DNA from: Alphaproteobacteria bacterium
GTDB lineage: Bacteria; Pseudomonadota; Alphaproteobacteria; CACIAM-22H2
DNA length: 64,000 nt
Reading direction: 5' to 3'
NCBI GenBank assembly: GCA_017308135.1
Contig: JAFKFM010000009.1
Span: forward strand, 248,001-312,000
The notes under the pieces were generated by a model. It had not been told where the DNA came from. It worked only from the letters and a program-made list of their open reading frames with translations, and did no database searches. Each line of letters begins with the position of its first letter. The stretch's first letter is position 1. Shown here piece after piece: positions 45,785 through 55,791 of the stretch. The position numbers and the translations under genes are program-made.

Positions 45785-46785
45785 TGCAGACGCTGGCGCT
45801 CGCGGGTGGCCGCGATCTTTATCGTCTGCGAGGAGTTGGGATAACGGCGATCGAGTTCGGCGAGCGTGCCGCAAGCGTCGTCCTTGCGGTTGAGCTGGCC
45901 CAGCGACTGGCCCAGGCGCAACAGGCTGTCGGGCGCCTTGGCGTTTTGCGGATAGGTGCGGAACTGCGCGGCGAATTCGCGCGCGGCGGACGTCCAGTCG
46001 CGCCGGGCATAGAAGGTTTCGCCCAGCCAATATTGCGCGTCGCCCGCCAGACGATGCTGGCCATGCGCGCCGATGAATTGGCGCAAAGCGGTTTCCGCGC
46101 GGCCAAAATCGCCGCGATCCTGCACGGCTTGCTGATAGAGGCCGTAGGCGAATTCGTACTGCGTTTCGGGCGGGCCCGATGGCAGCGAAATCGCCGACTG
46201 GGCGGCGGCAGCGGCCGGGGCCGCCGCCGATTGCGGCGCGGCGGGCGGCGCGCCGGGAACCAGAAGCACGCGCGCTTCGCCGGGCGCCACGTTGGTGCCG
46301 GCGCGCGGGGCTTGCACGTTCGACGCGGTGGGTGCGACGGGTGCGGCGGTCGCCGGAGCGGCATCGCCGGTTTGCGCGGGCGCGGCACCGCCGCGTTCGA
46401 GCTGCGTCAGGCGGAAATCGACGTCGCCGACCAGCTTGTCCAGACGCTGCTGGATTTGGGCGGCGCGATAATTCGCTTCCTCCAGCTTCCCGGTCAGATC
46501 GCGCATCTGTTCTTCGAGACGCCCGACGCGCGTTTCGGTTTGCTCGACGAAGGCGGAGCTTGCCACGCCGGCGGGCGGCGGCGGGGCCGATGGCGTGACC
46601 GACGGCGCGACACTGCTGCCGCCCACGGTGCCGCGCGCGAGATTGCGCTGCATGACATCCATGTCGCGTTGCAGACGGTCCATGCGCTCCATCAAGGCGC
46701 GCGTGTCGGTTTGGGCGAGGGCCGGTTGGGCCGCGCCCGCGAGGCCCGCGGCAAGCGCCGCGGCAATGGCGAATCGGCGGATCAT
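45772..46785 (-). CDS. cpoB: Cell division coordinator CpoB (YbgF), TolA-interacting TPR protein
   Basis: 337 residues from ATG 46785: signal peptide (MIRRFAIAAALAAGLAGAAQ, cut near ALA/QT), an N-terminal coiled coil that trimerises the protein (RALMERMDRLQRDMDVMQRN and the EEQMRDLTGKLEEANYR region), an Ala/Pro-rich linker, and C-terminal TPR repeats (EFAYGLYQQAVQDRGDFGRA, AQYWLGETFYARRDW, SLLRLGQSLGQLNRKDDACG). In the periplasm CpoB links the Tol-Pal system with peptidoglycan synthases at the division site. It closes the tol-pal cluster, before tilS. Confidence 0.93.
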   Translation of the reverse strand: MIRRFAIAAALAAGLAGAAQPALAQTDTRALMERMDRLQRDMDVMQRNLARGTVGGSSVAPSVTPSAPPPPAGVASSAFVEQTETRVGRLEEQMRDLTGKLEEANYRAAQIQQRLDKLVGDVDFRLTQLERGGAAPAQTGDAAPATAAPVAPTASNVQAPRAGTNVAPGEARVLLVPGAPPAAPQSAAAPAAAAAQSAISLPSGPPETQYEFAYGLYQQAVQDRGDFGRAETALRQFIGAHGQHRLAGDAQYWLGETFYARRDWTSAAREFAAQFRTYPQNAKAPDSLLRLGQSLGQLNRKDDACGTLAELDRRYPNSSQTIKIAATRERQRLQCRA

Positions 46786-46814
46786 GGCGCCCAAGATACG
46801 GGGCCGAATGGGCA

Positions 46815-46848
46815 AAATAAAGGCGGGGCGCGCAAGCGCACCCCGCCT
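46815..46848 (-). terminator. Terminator after the outer pal paralogue
   Basis: On the minus strand GGCGGGGTGCGC and GCGCGCCCCGCC form a strong stem around TTGC-type loop bases, followed by TTTATTTT. It separates the pal paralogue at 46880 from cpoB, so cpoB likely has its own promoter or depends on read-through. Confidence 0.75.
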
Positions 46849-46879
46849 CGATTTTCGGTAATTTAACCGGAACTTAGGC

Positions 46880-47419
46880 TCAGTTGACGAGCAGCACGCC
46901 GCGGCGGTTCTGCGCCCAGGCCTGCTCGGTCGAGCCCAGCACCTGCGGGCGTTCCTTGCCGTAGGACACGGTCGACACGCGGCGCGGATCGATGCCCATC
47001 GAAATCAGCGCGTTGCGCGCGGCGGCGGCGCGCCGTTCGCCCAGCGCCAGGTTGTATTCGCGCGTCCCGCGTTCATCGGCATGGCCTTCGATCGTCGCCT
47101 GCACGCCGGGGTTCTGGCGCAGCCACTGCGCCCAGCCTTCGACGGTGCGGCGCGCTTCCGGGCTGATATCCGATCGGTCGGAGCCGTAGAAAATACGGTC
47201 GCCGACGCTTTGGTTCAGATCTTCCTGGCTGCCGGCGCGGACACCGCCCGCACCCAGCGCGCCCGAGTTCACGCCGCCCTGCCCCACGCCGGAACCCGGC
47301 GGATTGGCGAGAACGGGCGCGCTGCCCGACCCGGTGATACCGCCCGAGCCGGACGTGCCGGAATCGCAAGCGGCGAGGAGGACGAGAGCCGCGGCGGCGG
47401 CGAGGAACTTGACGCGCAT
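46880..47419 (-). CDS. Second Pal-like OmpA-family lipoprotein (divergent paralogue)
   Basis: 179 residues with a lipoprotein signal (lipobox LLAAC near residue 19), a Gly/Ser-rich linker and an OmpA-like peptidoglycan-binding domain with TIEGHADERGTREYNLALGE and RRVSTVSYGKERPQVLG. Most of the domain matches the Pal at 48057, but the strand that reads FYDFDKSEL there is FYGSDRSDI here. The peptidoglycan (DAP) contact residues (Asp in HADERG and Arg in NRRG) are kept. It looks like a tandem duplicate of Pal that has begun to diverge; whether it binds TolB is unknown. Confidence 0.88.
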   Translation of the reverse strand: MRVKFLAAAAALVLLAACDSGTSGSGGITGSGSAPVLANPPGSGVGQGGVNSGALGAGGVRAGSQEDLNQSVGDRIFYGSDRSDISPEARRTVEGWAQWLRQNPGVQATIEGHADERGTREYNLALGERRAAAARNALISMGIDPRRVSTVSYGKERPQVLGSTEQAWAQNRRGVLLVN

Positions 47420-47562
47420 TATTTTGGGGCTCCTGTAGATGGGCCGATATGGCAGGCCCTACGCGGGTTATTGCCGCGCGAATCGAGGCCAAATCAACCC
47501 TCCGCCTTATTCGTGAAGGCGGCAGGGCGAAGAAATGGAAAAATTAAGGCAGTGCGCGCGCG

Positions 47563-47973
47563 TTATTCGAGGCGCAGCACGACGCGCCGTTCGAGCGCTT
47601 CGGCGCCGAAAGCCGAACGCTCCGCCCCCAGCGCCACAACCGTCAGGCGATTGTCGGCGATGCCCCACGCGACCAAAAAGTCGCGCACCGTGGCGGCACG
47701 CTTGGCCGAGAGCGCGATATTCGCGGCCGCCGCGCCACGCGGATCGGCGTAGCCCTCGATCCGGCCGAGCAAACGCGGTTCGGCCTTCATGCGCTCGGCC
47801 GCGCGTTCCAACGCCGACGACGCGACCAGCGTCAGCTCGGCCGAGTCGGTGTCGAAAAACACCGAGACGGCGGCGATCGGTTCTGAAGACGGCGTCGTCG
47901 CGGGCCCTTGGGCGCAAGCGGCGAGCAGCGAAACGGCGAAAGCGAGGATCAGACGGCGCATGGCACTCGACAT
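47563..47973 (-). CDS. Third small OmpA-like lipoprotein between the two Pal genes
   Basis: The frame encodes a lipobox LLAAC about 20 residues in and an OmpA-type C-terminal domain: VSVFFDTDSAELTLVASSAL, GRIEGYADPRGAAAANIALS and KRAATVRDFLVAWGIADNRL. It is shorter (136 residues) and less conserved than the Pals; the final RRVVLRLE matches the OmpA ending. Start at 47973 is preferred because GGCGGG lies 10 bases upstream; ATG at 47961 is possible. It lies between two Pal paralogues, likely another product of local duplication or a partner of the same complex. Confidence 0.75.
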   Translation of the reverse strand: MSSAMRRLILAFAVSLLAACAQGPATTPSSEPIAAVSVFFDTDSAELTLVASSALERAAERMKAEPRLLGRIEGYADPRGAAAANIALSAKRAATVRDFLVAWGIADNRLTVVALGAERSAFGAEALERRVVLRLE

Positions 47974-47993
47974 ATAAAACGAACCCGCCGGAA

Positions 47994-48026
47994 AAGAAAA
48001 CGCCCGCCGGTGAAAACCGGCGGGCG
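47994..48026 (-). terminator. Terminator after pal
   Basis: CGCCCGCCGG (48001-48010) and CCGGCGGGCG (48017-48026) form a 10-bp stem with a 6-nt loop; the minus strand continues TTTTCTTTT. It ends the pal transcript ahead of the OmpA-like gene. Confidence 0.85.
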
Positions 48027-48056
48027 CTTCCGATCCAACAAATCCAGAAGGATTTA

Positions 48057-48563
48057 TTAGTTGACCACCGCGACGCCGCGACGGTTCTGGCGCCACGCGC
48101 CCTCGTTCGAGCCGAGGACCGCCGGGCGTTCCTTGCCGTACGAGATCGTCGCGACGCGACGGGCGTCGATGCCCTGCGAGACGAGGTAGTTGCGGGCGGC
48201 CGTCGCACGACGTTCGCCCAGCGCGATGTTGTATTCGCGCGTGCCGCGCTCGTCGGCGTGACCTTCGATCGTGATCGTCACGTTGCCGTGCTGCTTCATC
48301 CAAGCGGCCCAACGCTCGATCGTGCGGCGCGCTTCGGGACGCAGTTCCGACTTGTCGAAGTCGTAGAACACGCGGTCGCCGACATTCTGGACCAGGTCTT
48401 CCTGCGAGCCGGGGCGGATGCCCGCAGCGGCGGGGGCCGGTGCGGCGGCCGGGGCCGGCGCGGCGGCGCCGGAACCGCCCGTGGCGGCCTGCTGGGTCGG
48501 GGCGGATTCGCAAGCGGCGAGCAGGGCAACCGCGGCGAGCGTGCTCAAGAGCTTGAAGCGCAT
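48057..48563 (-). CDS. pal: Peptidoglycan-associated lipoprotein Pal
   Basis: 168 residues: lipoprotein signal with lipobox LLAAC (Cys18), an Ala/Pro linker, and the OmpA-like domain with VGDRVFYDFDKSELRPEARR, TIEGHADERGTREYNIALGE and RRVATISYGKERPAVLGSNE. All residues known to hold meso-diaminopimelate are present. As the copy nearest tolB with the canonical FDFDKS-type strand, it is the best candidate for the true Pal, tethering the outer membrane to peptidoglycan during constriction. It has its own terminator, and tolB has another, so pal is probably transcribed from the 247-base gap upstream. Confidence 0.94.
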   Translation of the reverse strand: MRFKLLSTLAAVALLAACESAPTQQAATGGSGAAAPAPAAAPAPAAAGIRPGSQEDLVQNVGDRVFYDFDKSELRPEARRTIERWAAWMKQHGNVTITIEGHADERGTREYNIALGERRATAARNYLVSQGIDARRVATISYGKERPAVLGSNEGAWRQNRRGVAVVN

Positions 48564-48712
48564 AGAAGGAAACTCCTCTTTCTTCTCTTCTTTGACCTTA
48601 CCGCGAAGTGTTGCCGCTGACTATTGCTCGGGCGCCACACTTACGCGGAATTTCTCCCGATCGAGAAGGCCCATCCCTCTCTCTCAGCCGCCGATCCCAC
48701 ATGGTCCGACGG

Positions 48713-48748
48713 AAAAAGCGGGACTAACCGCACTGCAGCGAGCCCCGC
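48713..48748 (-). terminator. Terminator after tolB
   Basis: On the minus strand GCGGGGCT (48748-48741) pairs with AGTCCCGC (48725-48718) with an inner CGC/GCG pair, followed by TTTTT. The rest of the 48564-48810 gap must carry the pal promoter; I saw no clear -35/-10 pair. Confidence 0.8.
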
Positions 48749-48810
48749 CTCGTCAAAATCGCGCGGAATATAAAGAGCGAATGTTGGGGAATCAAGTCAA
48801 TCCAGCGAAA

Positions 48811-50175
48811 TCAAGGCAGTAGCGGCGACCATGCCGGGTCCGATCCGTCCGCCGGCGTCAAAATTTCCCGCTCGTTATAGCCAGTCAAATCAATGCTATA
48901 GAGCCGTGGGTTGCCGCCGTTACCGCGACTATCGGACGCACCCTGGCGGAAATACATCAAAACGCGGCCGTTCGGCGCCCAGGTCGGGGCTTCCACGAGG
49001 AAGGCGCGGGTCAGCAATCTTTCGCCCGAACCGTCCGGGCGCATCACGCCGATGAAGAATTCGCCCTCGGTCTGTTTGGTGAAGGCGATCAAATCGCCGC
49101 GCGGGCTCCACACGGGCGTGCCGTAAAGGCCGCGCGCGAAGGAAATCCGCTGCACGTTGTCGCCGCTCGCGCTCATCGTATAGATCTGCTGCGAGCCGCC
49201 GCGATCGGAATTGAACACGATCTGCCGCCCGTCGGGCGAATAGGACGGCGACGTATTGATCGAGTTGTGATTCGTGATGCGCGCTTGCTGACGCGTGCGC
49301 AGATCCATCGTGTAGACGTCGGTCGTGCCCGATTGCGCCATCGACATGATCACGCGATTGCCGTCGGGCGAGAATCGCGGCGCGAAGGTCATGCCGGGGA
49401 AATCGCCGACGACTTCGCGCTGGCCCGTATCGATGTTCAAAAGATAAACGCGCGGACGCAGCATGTTGGGATTGTTGCCGGTCTGCACATAGGCGAGATA
49501 CGTGATCTCCTGCGCGGTCGGCGAGAAGCGCGGCGTGAGCACGAGTTCGCGCCCGTCGGTCAGGAAGCGGTGATTGGCGCCGTCCTGATCCATCAGCGCC
49601 AGGCGCTTGATGCGCCGCTGCCCCGGCCCCGATTCCGACACGTAGACGACGCGCGTATCGAAATAACCGTCTTCGCCGGTGACGCGCTTATAGACTTGGT
49701 CCGATACGATATGCGCGATGCGCCGCCAGTTGGACGCCGCCGTCGTGTAGACGCGGCCTTCCATCTGCGCTTCGCCGAACACGTCCCACAACCGGAATTC
49801 GACGCGCAAACGGCCGTCCGGCAGCGTCGCCACGTTGCCGTGGATCAGCACGGCGGCGTTGATCTGGCGCCAGGTCGTGAATTGCGGGGCGGCGGCGGCG
49901 AGCTGCGCCGGGGTGTTCGTGAAGGCGCGCGGATCGATCGGCCGGAACAGGCCCGAGCGTTCGAGATTGTTGGAGATGACCTTCGCGATCTCGGCCCCGG
50001 TCGCGGCATCGCGCCCGTCGCCGTGGAACGGGGACACGGCCGTGGGCAGCGGATCGACGCGCCCGCGCGTGATGTCGATGCGAACCTGGGATTGCGCGAC
50101 CGAGGGCAGCGCCAGGGATGCGGCGGCGCCGGCGAGCAACGCGCGGCGCTTCAGGGGGAATGAATCATGGATCAT
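48811..50175 (-). CDS. tolB: Tol-Pal system periplasmic protein TolB
   Basis: 454 residues with an N-terminal export signal ([20 protein letters not shown]; two Arg precede the hydrophobic run, so Sec is likely but Tat possible), a TolB N-terminal domain and a six-bladed beta-propeller of repeats such as [40 protein letters not shown] and [20 protein letters not shown]. TolB binds Pal and competes with its peptidoglycan hold. It lies directly after tolA on the same strand. Confidence 0.96.
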   Translation of the reverse strand: MIHDSFPLKRRALLAGAAASLALPSVAQSQVRIDITRGRVDPLPTAVSPFHGDGRDAATGAEIAKVISNNLERSGLFRPIDPRAFTNTPAQLAAAAPQFTTWRQINAAVLIHGNVATLPDGRLRVEFRLWDVFGEAQMEGRVYTTAASNWRRIAHIVSDQVYKRVTGEDGYFDTRVVYVSESGPGQRRIKRLALMDQDGANHRFLTDGRELVLTPRFSPTAQEITYLAYVQTGNNPNMLRPRVYLLNIDTGQREVVGDFPGMTFAPRFSPDGNRVIMSMAQSGTTDVYTMDLRTRQQARITNHNSINTSPSYSPDGRQIVFNSDRGGSQQIYTMSASGDNVQRISFARGLYGTPVWSPRGDLIAFTKQTEGEFFIGVMRPDGSGERLLTRAFLVEAPTWAPNGRVLMYFRQGASDSRGNGGNPRLYSIDLTGYNEREILTPADGSDPAWSPLLP

Positions 50176-50203
50176 AGGTCGATCTCCCTAACCGGATTTG
50201 GCG

Positions 50204-51190
50204 CTAACGTCTCGCACCCAGCATCTCGCGGGCATTGAAGGCGAGAATCAAGTTGCCGTCGAGCATCTGCGAAGATTTGTCGGCGGGCATCGGCAAGGGC
50301 GATGCGCGCAGCACCGCGCGGCGCGCGCCATCGGCGAAGGCGTCGCGGAAGCCGCCCGCCTCGCCCTGCACGTTCACCACGCGCACGTCGCGCACCGTGC
50401 CGTCGCGGTCCACCCACACGCGCAATTCGACCGCGAAGGTTTCCACGCCGCGGGCACCCGGATCGATATTCCAGAATTGCGAGACGCGCTGACGGATCGC
50501 GTCCATCTCGGTCATCGACAGCGGCAGATTGGGATTGCTGGGCGCGTTCGACGGGCGTGCGGCCGCCGCTTGCGGGGCGGGCTGGGCCGCCGCTTGTTGT
50601 TGCGGCTGGGGCTGCGCTTGCGGGCGCGGGCGCGTCAAATCGCGCAGCACGTTGTCGAGATCGAAATTCTGCGCGCGCGGACGCGGTGCGGGCGGTGCGG
50701 GCGGCGCGGGTGCGGCGACCGGCGGTGCCGGACGCGGGGCCGGTGCGGGCGGTGCCGGTGTCGGCGCAGGCGCAGGCTCCGGGCGCGGTGCGGGCGTTGG
50801 CGCCGGCGGCGGCGGGGCTGGCGGCGTGGGTGCCGGCGGTGCGGGTGCGGGCGGCGGCGGTGCCGGCGGCGGCGGGGGCGGCGGCGGTGCGGGCGGGGCC
50901 GGTTGCGGCGGCGGCGTGGGTGCCGGGGCCGGCGTTTCGACCGGCTTGGGCGCTTGCGCCTGCGGGGCGGGTGTCGGCGGTTCGGGACGCGGCGGCGGCA
51001 CGTTGGTGATCGCCGAAATCGGCAGCACCTCGAACACCAGCGGTGATTCTTCGGTCTTGATCTCGCGCGAGAAGAAGTCGAACGGCAGGAACGGAATCGC
51101 CAACACGGCAACATGCAGCACGGCGGAGACGACCATACCGGCCGCCATCCGCTCGCTGGGCATATCTTCCGTATCGGCGATCGCGTTCAT
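50204..51190 (-). CDS. tolA: Cell envelope integrity protein TolA
   Basis: 328 residues: a cytoplasmic N-terminus, one membrane helix (about 17-38), a long Pro/Ala-rich periplasmic region (about 60-180, largely repeats of PxPxPAPP type) and a C-terminal globular domain (VSQFWNIDPGARGVETFAVE, LRVWVDRDGTVRDVRVVNVQ) typical of TolA/TonB C-domains. TolQ and TolR drive TolA across the periplasm to TolB and Pal. The middle is Pro-rich rather than the Ala/Lys helix of E. coli TolA, as is usual in this class. Only 4 bases separate it from tolR. Confidence 0.92.
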   Translation of the reverse strand: MNAIADTEDMPSERMAAGMVVSAVLHVAVLAIPFLPFDFFSREIKTEESPLVFEVLPISAITNVPPPRPEPPTPAPQAQAPKPVETPAPAPTPPPQPAPPAPPPPPPPPAPPPPAPAPPAPTPPAPPPPAPTPAPRPEPAPAPTPAPPAPAPRPAPPVAAPAPPAPPAPRPRAQNFDLDNVLRDLTRPRPQAQPQPQQQAAAQPAPQAAAARPSNAPSNPNLPLSMTEMDAIRQRVSQFWNIDPGARGVETFAVELRVWVDRDGTVRDVRVVNVQGEAGGFRDAFADGARRAVLRASPLPMPADKSSQMLDGNLILAFNAREMLGARR

Positions 51191-51194
51191 CGGT

Positions 51195-51665
51195 TCAGCG
51201 TCGCTGCGGCGCCGGACGGCCGCCGGCGGGCACTTCGGCCACCAGCGCCACCTTGTTGAAGCCGGCCGCCGAGATGGCGCCCATCACTTCCAACACGCGG
51301 CCGTAATTGATGGCCTTGTCGCCGCGCACGAAGATGCGCGCGTCGTTGTTGTTGTTGGTGATGGCGCGCAAGCGTTCGACCAGCGCGTCGAGCTCCAGCT
51401 CGGTATCCTGCAGATAGACCTTGCCGCCGTTATTGACCGAGACGACCAGCGGTTCGTCCTGGCCCGTGGCGCGCGCGGCTTGGGTTTGGGGCAGATCGAC
51501 CGGCACGGTCGAGGTGAGCAGCGGGGCGGTGATCATGAAGATCACCAGCAGCACGAGCATCACGTCCACAAAAGGCGTGACGTTGATCTCGGCGACCATG
51601 CCGGCCCCGCGGCGGCGTCCGCCGCCCGCACCGCGCCGCCCGCGATTGACGAGGGGGCCCGCCAT
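51195..51665 (-). CDS. tolR: Biopolymer transport protein TolR
   Basis: 156 residues with the ExbD/TolR membrane helix [20 protein letters not shown] (about 27-46; the Asp used for proton flow is in VTPFVDVML) and a periplasmic domain with [18 protein letters not shown] and [18 protein letters not shown]. An Arg/Gly-rich N-terminus precedes the helix. It works with TolQ as the proton-driven stator. The start ATG shares one base with the tolQ stop (TAATG). Confidence 0.95.
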   Translation of the reverse strand: MAGPLVNRGRRGAGGGRRRGAGMVAEINVTPFVDVMLVLLVIFMITAPLLTSTVPVDLPQTQAARATGQDEPLVVSVNNGGKVYLQDTELELDALVERLRAITNNNNDARIFVRGDKAINYGRVLEVMGAISAAGFNKVALVAEVPAGGRPAPQRR

Positions 51666-52390
51666 TATTGCTTCTCTTCGAGCTGACGCGACAGGATCGC
51701 GCCGAATTCGGAGGAGAAGGTTTCGAGGCGGCCCGCGTAGCGGTTCAGCTCCGACGAGATCTTGTTATAGGCGATGACCGCCGGGATCGCGGCGATCAGG
51801 CCGAGCGCCGTCGCGAACAACGCTTCGGCGAGGCCGGGGGCGACCGACGCGATCGAGGTGTTCTTGGTGATGCCGATCGTGTGGAAGGACCGCATGATGC
51901 CCCACACCGTGCCGAACAGCCCGATGAACGGCGCCGTCGAGCCGACCGAGGCGAGGAACGTCATCTGCTTTTCCAGGCGATCCATCTCGCGCGACAGCGT
52001 GACCTGCATCACGCGCTCGATCCGCGCTTGCAGCGAGGCGCGCATCTGACCGGCGGCGACGAGGCCCTTGGCGGCCGAACGACGCCATTCGCGCATCGCC
52101 GCGCCGAACATCGCGGTCATCGGATCGGCGGGCTGGGCGCCGACGCGATCGTAAAGATCTTCGAGCGAACCGCCCGACCAGAACTGGTCTTCGAACTGGT
52201 TCGCGGCGTTCTGCAGCTTGCGCAAGCGCAGCAGCTTGTCGATGACGATCGCCCAGGTCCAGAACGAGGCGATCACGAGAACGAGGACGACGAACTTACC
52301 GACCAGATCGGCGTGCAGGAACAACGCCCACGGTGTGAAGTCGGGAATGCCCGAACTGGCGGCCGAAAGCGTATCGACGGTGTTGTCCAT
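51665..52390 (-). CDS. tolQ: Tol-Pal system proton channel subunit TolQ
   Basis: 241 residues with three membrane helices and the MotA/TolQ/ExbB domain: [40 protein letters not shown] and [20 protein letters not shown], all characteristic. It forms the inner-membrane motor with TolR. It is the first tol gene, 33 bases after ybgC, in the order ybgC-tolQ-tolR-tolA-tolB. Confidence 0.96.
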   Translation of the reverse strand: MDNTVDTLSAASSGIPDFTPWALFLHADLVGKFVVLVLVIASFWTWAIVIDKLLRLRKLQNAANQFEDQFWSGGSLEDLYDRVGAQPADPMTAMFGAAMREWRRSAAKGLVAAGQMRASLQARIERVMQVTLSREMDRLEKQMTFLASVGSTAPFIGLFGTVWGIMRSFHTIGITKNTSIASVAPGLAEALFATALGLIAAIPAVIAYNKISSELNRYAGRLETFSSEFGAILSRQLEEKQ

Positions 52391-52423
52391 GTCTTCTATT
52401 CCCGTTGCGGAATGGGGTTTGTC

Positions 52424-52849
52424 TCAGGGTTTCGTGACCAGAATGTGGCGCGACAGGGCCGCTTTCACGGGGGCCGGCCAGCGGGTCGGTTTACCGTCCG
52501 CCAAGCCCACACAGGCCAAACGGACGTCGAGCACGGCGAGAACGGCCCCGTCGGCGGCGCGTTTGACGGTCTGGCGCGCCTCGGCGGAAACCCCGCCCAG
52601 CGCAACCAATTCGCTTTCGACCGTCAATACGTCGTCCAGCCGCGCGGGCCGCAAATACTCGACCGACACGGCGCGCACGGGAAACGCGATACCGTCATCG
52701 GCGGCGATTTTCTGTTGGGAGATGCCGGCCTCGCGCAGGATCTCGGTGCGCGCCCGCTCGGCGAATTTCAGGTAATTGGCGTAATAGACGATACCGGCGG
52801 CGTCGGTATCCTCGTAGTAAACCTTCATATCGAGACGATGGACGGTCAT
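52424..52849 (-). CDS. ybgC: YbgC-family acyl-CoA thioesterase
   Basis: 141 residues from ATG 52849, overlapping the ruvB stop by four bases. The hotdog-fold signature [20 protein letters not shown] (catalytic Asp in the TDAAG run) is complete, followed by [14 protein letters not shown] and [14 protein letters not shown]. YbgC hydrolyses short acyl-CoA and associates with the Tol-Pal locus; its role there is unclear. It bridges ruvCAB and tolQRAB. Confidence 0.94.
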   Translation of the reverse strand: MTVHRLDMKVYYEDTDAAGIVYYANYLKFAERARTEILREAGISQQKIAADDGIAFPVRAVSVEYLRPARLDDVLTVESELVALGGVSAEARQTVKRAADGAVLAVLDVRLACVGLADGKPTRWPAPVKAALSRHILVTKP

Positions 52850-53907
52850 TCGGACTCGTCCTCGCGCGGCAGGTCGAGCGCCGCTTGCGAACCCGCCGGC
52901 GCCCGCAAGCCCAGATGCGCCCAGCCCTTGTCGCCCAACACGCGGCCGCGCGGCGTGCGCAGCAACAGACCTTCCTGAATAAGATAAGGCTCGATCACGT
53001 CTTCGATGGTGTCGCGCTGTTCGGCCAGTGCCGCCGCGAGCGTTTCCACGCCGACCGGCCCGCCGCCGTAATTCTCGGCGATACACGTCATATAGCGTCG
53101 GTCCATCGCGTCGAGTCCGATCGCATCGACTTCGAGACGGCGCAGCGCCGCGTCCGCCGCCTTGCGATCGATGACCGAGGTTCCCGCGACCGACGCGAAA
53201 TCGCGCACGCGGCGCAGCAGCCGCCCGGCAATGCGCGGCGTGCCCCGGCAGCGGCGCGCGATTTCCTTGGCCCCGTCGGCGGCGATTGCAAAACCCAGCA
53301 CGCGCGCGGCGCGCAAGACGATCATTTCCAATTCGGCGGGCGAATAGAAAATCAGCCGCAGCGGAATGCCGAAGCGGTCGCGCAGCGGCGTTGTGACAAG
53401 GCCCGAGCGCGTGGTGGCGCCGACCAGCGTGAAGGGCGGCAGATCGATGCGCACCGAGCGCGCGGCCGGGCCTTCGCCGATGATGAGGTCGAGCTGGAAA
53501 TCCTCCATCGCGGGATAAAGGATTTCCTCGACCGCCGGCGACAAGCGATGGATTTCGTCGATGAACAGCACGTCGCGCGGCTGCAAATTCGTCAGCAGTG
53601 CGGCCAGATCGCCGGCCTTGGCGATGACCGGGCCCGATGTCGCGCGAAAGCCGACGCCGAGTTCCTTGGCGACGATTTGCGCGAGCGTGGTTTTGCCCAG
53701 CCCCGGCGGCCCGTGCAGCAGCACGTGATCGAGCGCTTCGCCGCGCGCGCGCGCCGCTTCGACGAAGACGCGTAAGTTTTCCCGGATCTGTTTCTGGCCG
53801 ACGAATTCGTCGAGTGCGAGCGGCCTGATATGCCGGTCCGGCCCGTCGTCGGGCAGCGCCTCGCGCGACACGTCGCGCAGCGGTTTATCTTCGGCGGCGG
53901 CGGTCAC
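52846..53907 (-). CDS. ruvB: Holliday junction branch migration helicase RuvB
   Basis: 353 residues: an AAA+ motor with [20 protein letters not shown], Walker [21 protein letters not shown], Walker [21 protein letters not shown], sensor 1 [19 protein letters not shown] and a C-terminal winged helix ([20 protein letters not shown]). It pumps DNA through RuvA at Holliday junctions. Its start overlaps the ruvA stop (ATGA). Confidence 0.97.
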   Translation of the reverse strand: MTAAAEDKPLRDVSREALPDDGPDRHIRPLALDEFVGQKQIRENLRVFVEAARARGEALDHVLLHGPPGLGKTTLAQIVAKELGVGFRATSGPVIAKAGDLAALLTNLQPRDVLFIDEIHRLSPAVEEILYPAMEDFQLDLIIGEGPAARSVRIDLPPFTLVGATTRSGLVTTPLRDRFGIPLRLIFYSPAELEMIVLRAARVLGFAIAADGAKEIARRCRGTPRIAGRLLRRVRDFASVAGTSVIDRKAADAALRRLEVDAIGLDAMDRRYMTCIAENYGGGPVGVETLAAALAEQRDTIEDVIEPYLIQEGLLLRTPRGRVLGDKGWAHLGLRAPAGSQAALDLPREDESE

Positions 53908-54527
53908 GCGAGCTCACGCAACGCTTCGGGGATCAGCGCTTGCACGCCCGCATCTTCGCCCAGGCGCTTCACCGCCTTGTTGGTCGCGGCGACCGCTTCG
54001 GCGCGCTTGTAGCCGAGATTGACCAGCGCCGAGACCGCATCCGCCGCTTGATCGGTGGCCGGGGCCGCCCCCGGCAAGGCGGCAGGTGCGGCGGAAGGCT
54101 TGCCCGTCGCGAGGGCGATGCCCAGTGCCGCGACCTTGTCTTTGAGTTCGGACGCAATGCGTTGCGCGAGCTTGGGGCCCACGCCATCGGCGCGCGTCAG
54201 CATCGATTTGTCTTCCGCCAAAATGGCGGCGGCGATTTCGCCCGGCGCCAAGGCCGACAGCAAGGCGAGGCCCGCTTTCGGCCCCACGCCCTGCACGCTC
54301 GTCAGCAGGCGGAAGCAATCGCGCTCCTCGCGCGTCGCGAAGCCGAACAATTCGATCGCGTCTTCGCGCACGACGGTTTCGACATGGACGGCGCACACCT
54401 CCCCTTCCCCGCCGATCGCGGCGAGGGTGCGCGCCGACGCGCGCACGAGATAGCCGACCCCGTTCACGTCGATCGTCGCGGAATCCTTGCCGCGCTCGTC
54501 GACCTTGCCTTTGAGCTTGGAGATCAA
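53904..54527 (-). CDS. ruvA: Holliday junction branch migration protein RuvA
   Basis: 207 residues: an N-terminal OB fold ([20 protein letters not shown]), helix-hairpin-helix motifs ([20 protein letters not shown] and [20 protein letters not shown]), an Ala/Pro-rich linker and domain III ([20 protein letters not shown]) that contacts RuvB. It shares four bases with ruvC upstream and with ruvB downstream. Confidence 0.96.
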   Translation of the reverse strand: MISKLKGKVDERGKDSATIDVNGVGYLVRASARTLAAIGGEGEVCAVHVETVVREDAIELFGFATREERDCFRLLTSVQGVGPKAGLALLSALAPGEIAAAILAEDKSMLTRADGVGPKLAQRIASELKDKVAALGIALATGKPSAAPAALPGAAPATDQAADAVSALVNLGYKRAEAVAATNKAVKRLGEDAGVQALIPEALRELA

Positions 54528-55039
54528 GACGCCGCCCCCGCCATGACCGTGCCGCGCGACCAGGCGGCACGCGACTGCATATGATGCGCATGGCAGATCG
54601 CGACGGCGAGCGCGTCGGCCGCGTCGGGGCTTTCGAATTTCACGCCGGGCAACAGGCGCTGCACCATCATCTGGATCTGCGCCTTGTCGGCATGGCCCGC
54701 CCCCACGACCGATTTCTTGATCGCGTTGGCGGCGTATTCGGCGACGGGCAGATTGGCGCGCGCGGGTGCGAGCATCGCGACACCGCGCGCTTGGCCCAGC
54801 TTCAATGTCGAAGCCGGATTCTGGTTGACGAAGGTTTCTTCGATCGCGGCCTCCAGCGGCGCCCAGGCTTCGATCGCGCGCATCAAGCCGTCATGCAGCT
54901 GCGTCAGGCGCTCGGCGGTCGTCAAATCGCCATCGCTGGAAATACGTCCGTTCGCGACATGGGTCAGGCGGTTGCCGGCCATCTCGATCACGCCCCAGCC
55001 GGTATGGCGAAGCCCCGGATCGATGCCGAGCACGCGCAT
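54524..55039 (-). CDS. ruvC: Crossover junction endodeoxyribonuclease RuvC
   Basis: 171 residues from ATG 55039. The catalytic acidic residues are visible in [19 protein letters not shown] (Asp7), [20 protein letters not shown] (Glu) and [14 protein letters not shown] (Asp pair). It cuts Holliday junctions symmetrically. The start codon shares one base with the yebC stop, and the stop overlaps ruvA. Confidence 0.97.
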   Translation of the reverse strand: MRVLGIDPGLRHTGWGVIEMAGNRLTHVANGRISSDGDLTTAERLTQLHDGLMRAIEAWAPLEAAIEETFVNQNPASTLKLGQARGVAMLAPARANLPVAEYAANAIKKSVVGAGHADKAQIQMMVQRLLPGVKFESPDAADALAVAICHAHHMQSRAAWSRGTVMAGAAS

Positions 55040-55791
55040 CAGGCGGCCGACAGCTTGGCCATGACCGCGTCGGATACTTCGAAATTCGCGGTGACGGTCT
55101 GGACGTCGTCGTTGTCCTCCAGCGCTTCGACCAAATCGAGCGTGGCGCGCGCGGCTTCTTCGTCGAGCGGCACGGTGACGCTGGGGCGGAACACCAACGC
55201 GGCCTGCACGGGCTCGCCGAATTTCGCTTCCAGCGCCGCGCGCACAGCCCCGAAATCGTCGGGCGCGCAAGTGATCTCGTGGCGCTCGGCATTGCTCTCG
55301 CAATTATCGGCCCCCGCTTCGATCGCGGCTTCGAGCATCGCGTCGGCCGAGGCTTTGTCCGCCTTGAAGGCGATCAGGCCCAAACGCTGAAAATTGAACG
55401 CGACGGAATTCGTTTCGCCCAAGGCGCCGCCGTTCTTGGTCAAGATCGAGCGCACATCCGATGCCGTGCGATTGCGATTATCGGTCAGCGCTTCGATGAT
55501 CAACGCGACACCGCCCGGGCCGTAGCCTTCATAACGGACTTCGTCGTAGATCACGCCGTCTTCCTGGCCCGCACCGCGGCGGATGGCCTTGTCGACCGTG
55601 TCCTTGGGCATATTGGCTTCGCGCGCGGCGATCACGGCGGCGCGCAAGCGCGGATTGGCGGCGGGATCGGGCAGGCCGGTTTTGGCCGAAACGGTGATCT
55701 CGCGGATGATTTTGGTGAACAGCTTGCCCCGCTTGGCGTCCTGCTTGCCTTTGCGGTGCATGATGTTTTTGAACTGGGAATGGCCGGCCAT
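55039..55791 (-). CDS. yebC: YebC/PmpR-family regulatory/translation factor
   Basis: 250 residues starting [20 protein letters not shown], the nearly invariant YebC start, with [40 protein letters not shown] and TSVAF-like [11 protein letters not shown] segments. GAGGACG precedes the ATG at 55791. The yebC-ruvC-ruvA-ruvB order is widespread. The AT-rich two-gene module begins just upstream on the other strand. Confidence 0.96.
   Translation of the reverse strand: MAGHSQFKNIMHRKGKQDAKRGKLFTKIIREITVSAKTGLPDPAANPRLRAAVIAAREANMPKDTVDKAIRRGAGQEDGVIYDEVRYEGYGPGGVALIIEALTDNRNRTASDVRSILTKNGGALGETNSVAFNFQRLGLIAFKADKASADAMLEAAIEAGADNCESNAERHEITCAPDDFGAVRAALEAKFGEPVQAALVFRPSVTVPLDEEAARATLDLVEALEDNDDVQTVTANFEVSDAVMAKLSAA

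Noticed and set aside
47502..47522. CCGCCTT/AAGGCGG hairpin between the Pal paralogue and the OmpA-like gene as a terminator
   Set aside because: The stem is clear (7 bp), but no T-run follows on either strand; left unassigned.
50530..51010. Repetitive GC-rich stretch considered as a tandem repeat or CRISPR-like array
   Set aside because: It is the Pro/Ala-rich linker of TolA; units are irregular and in frame with the protein.
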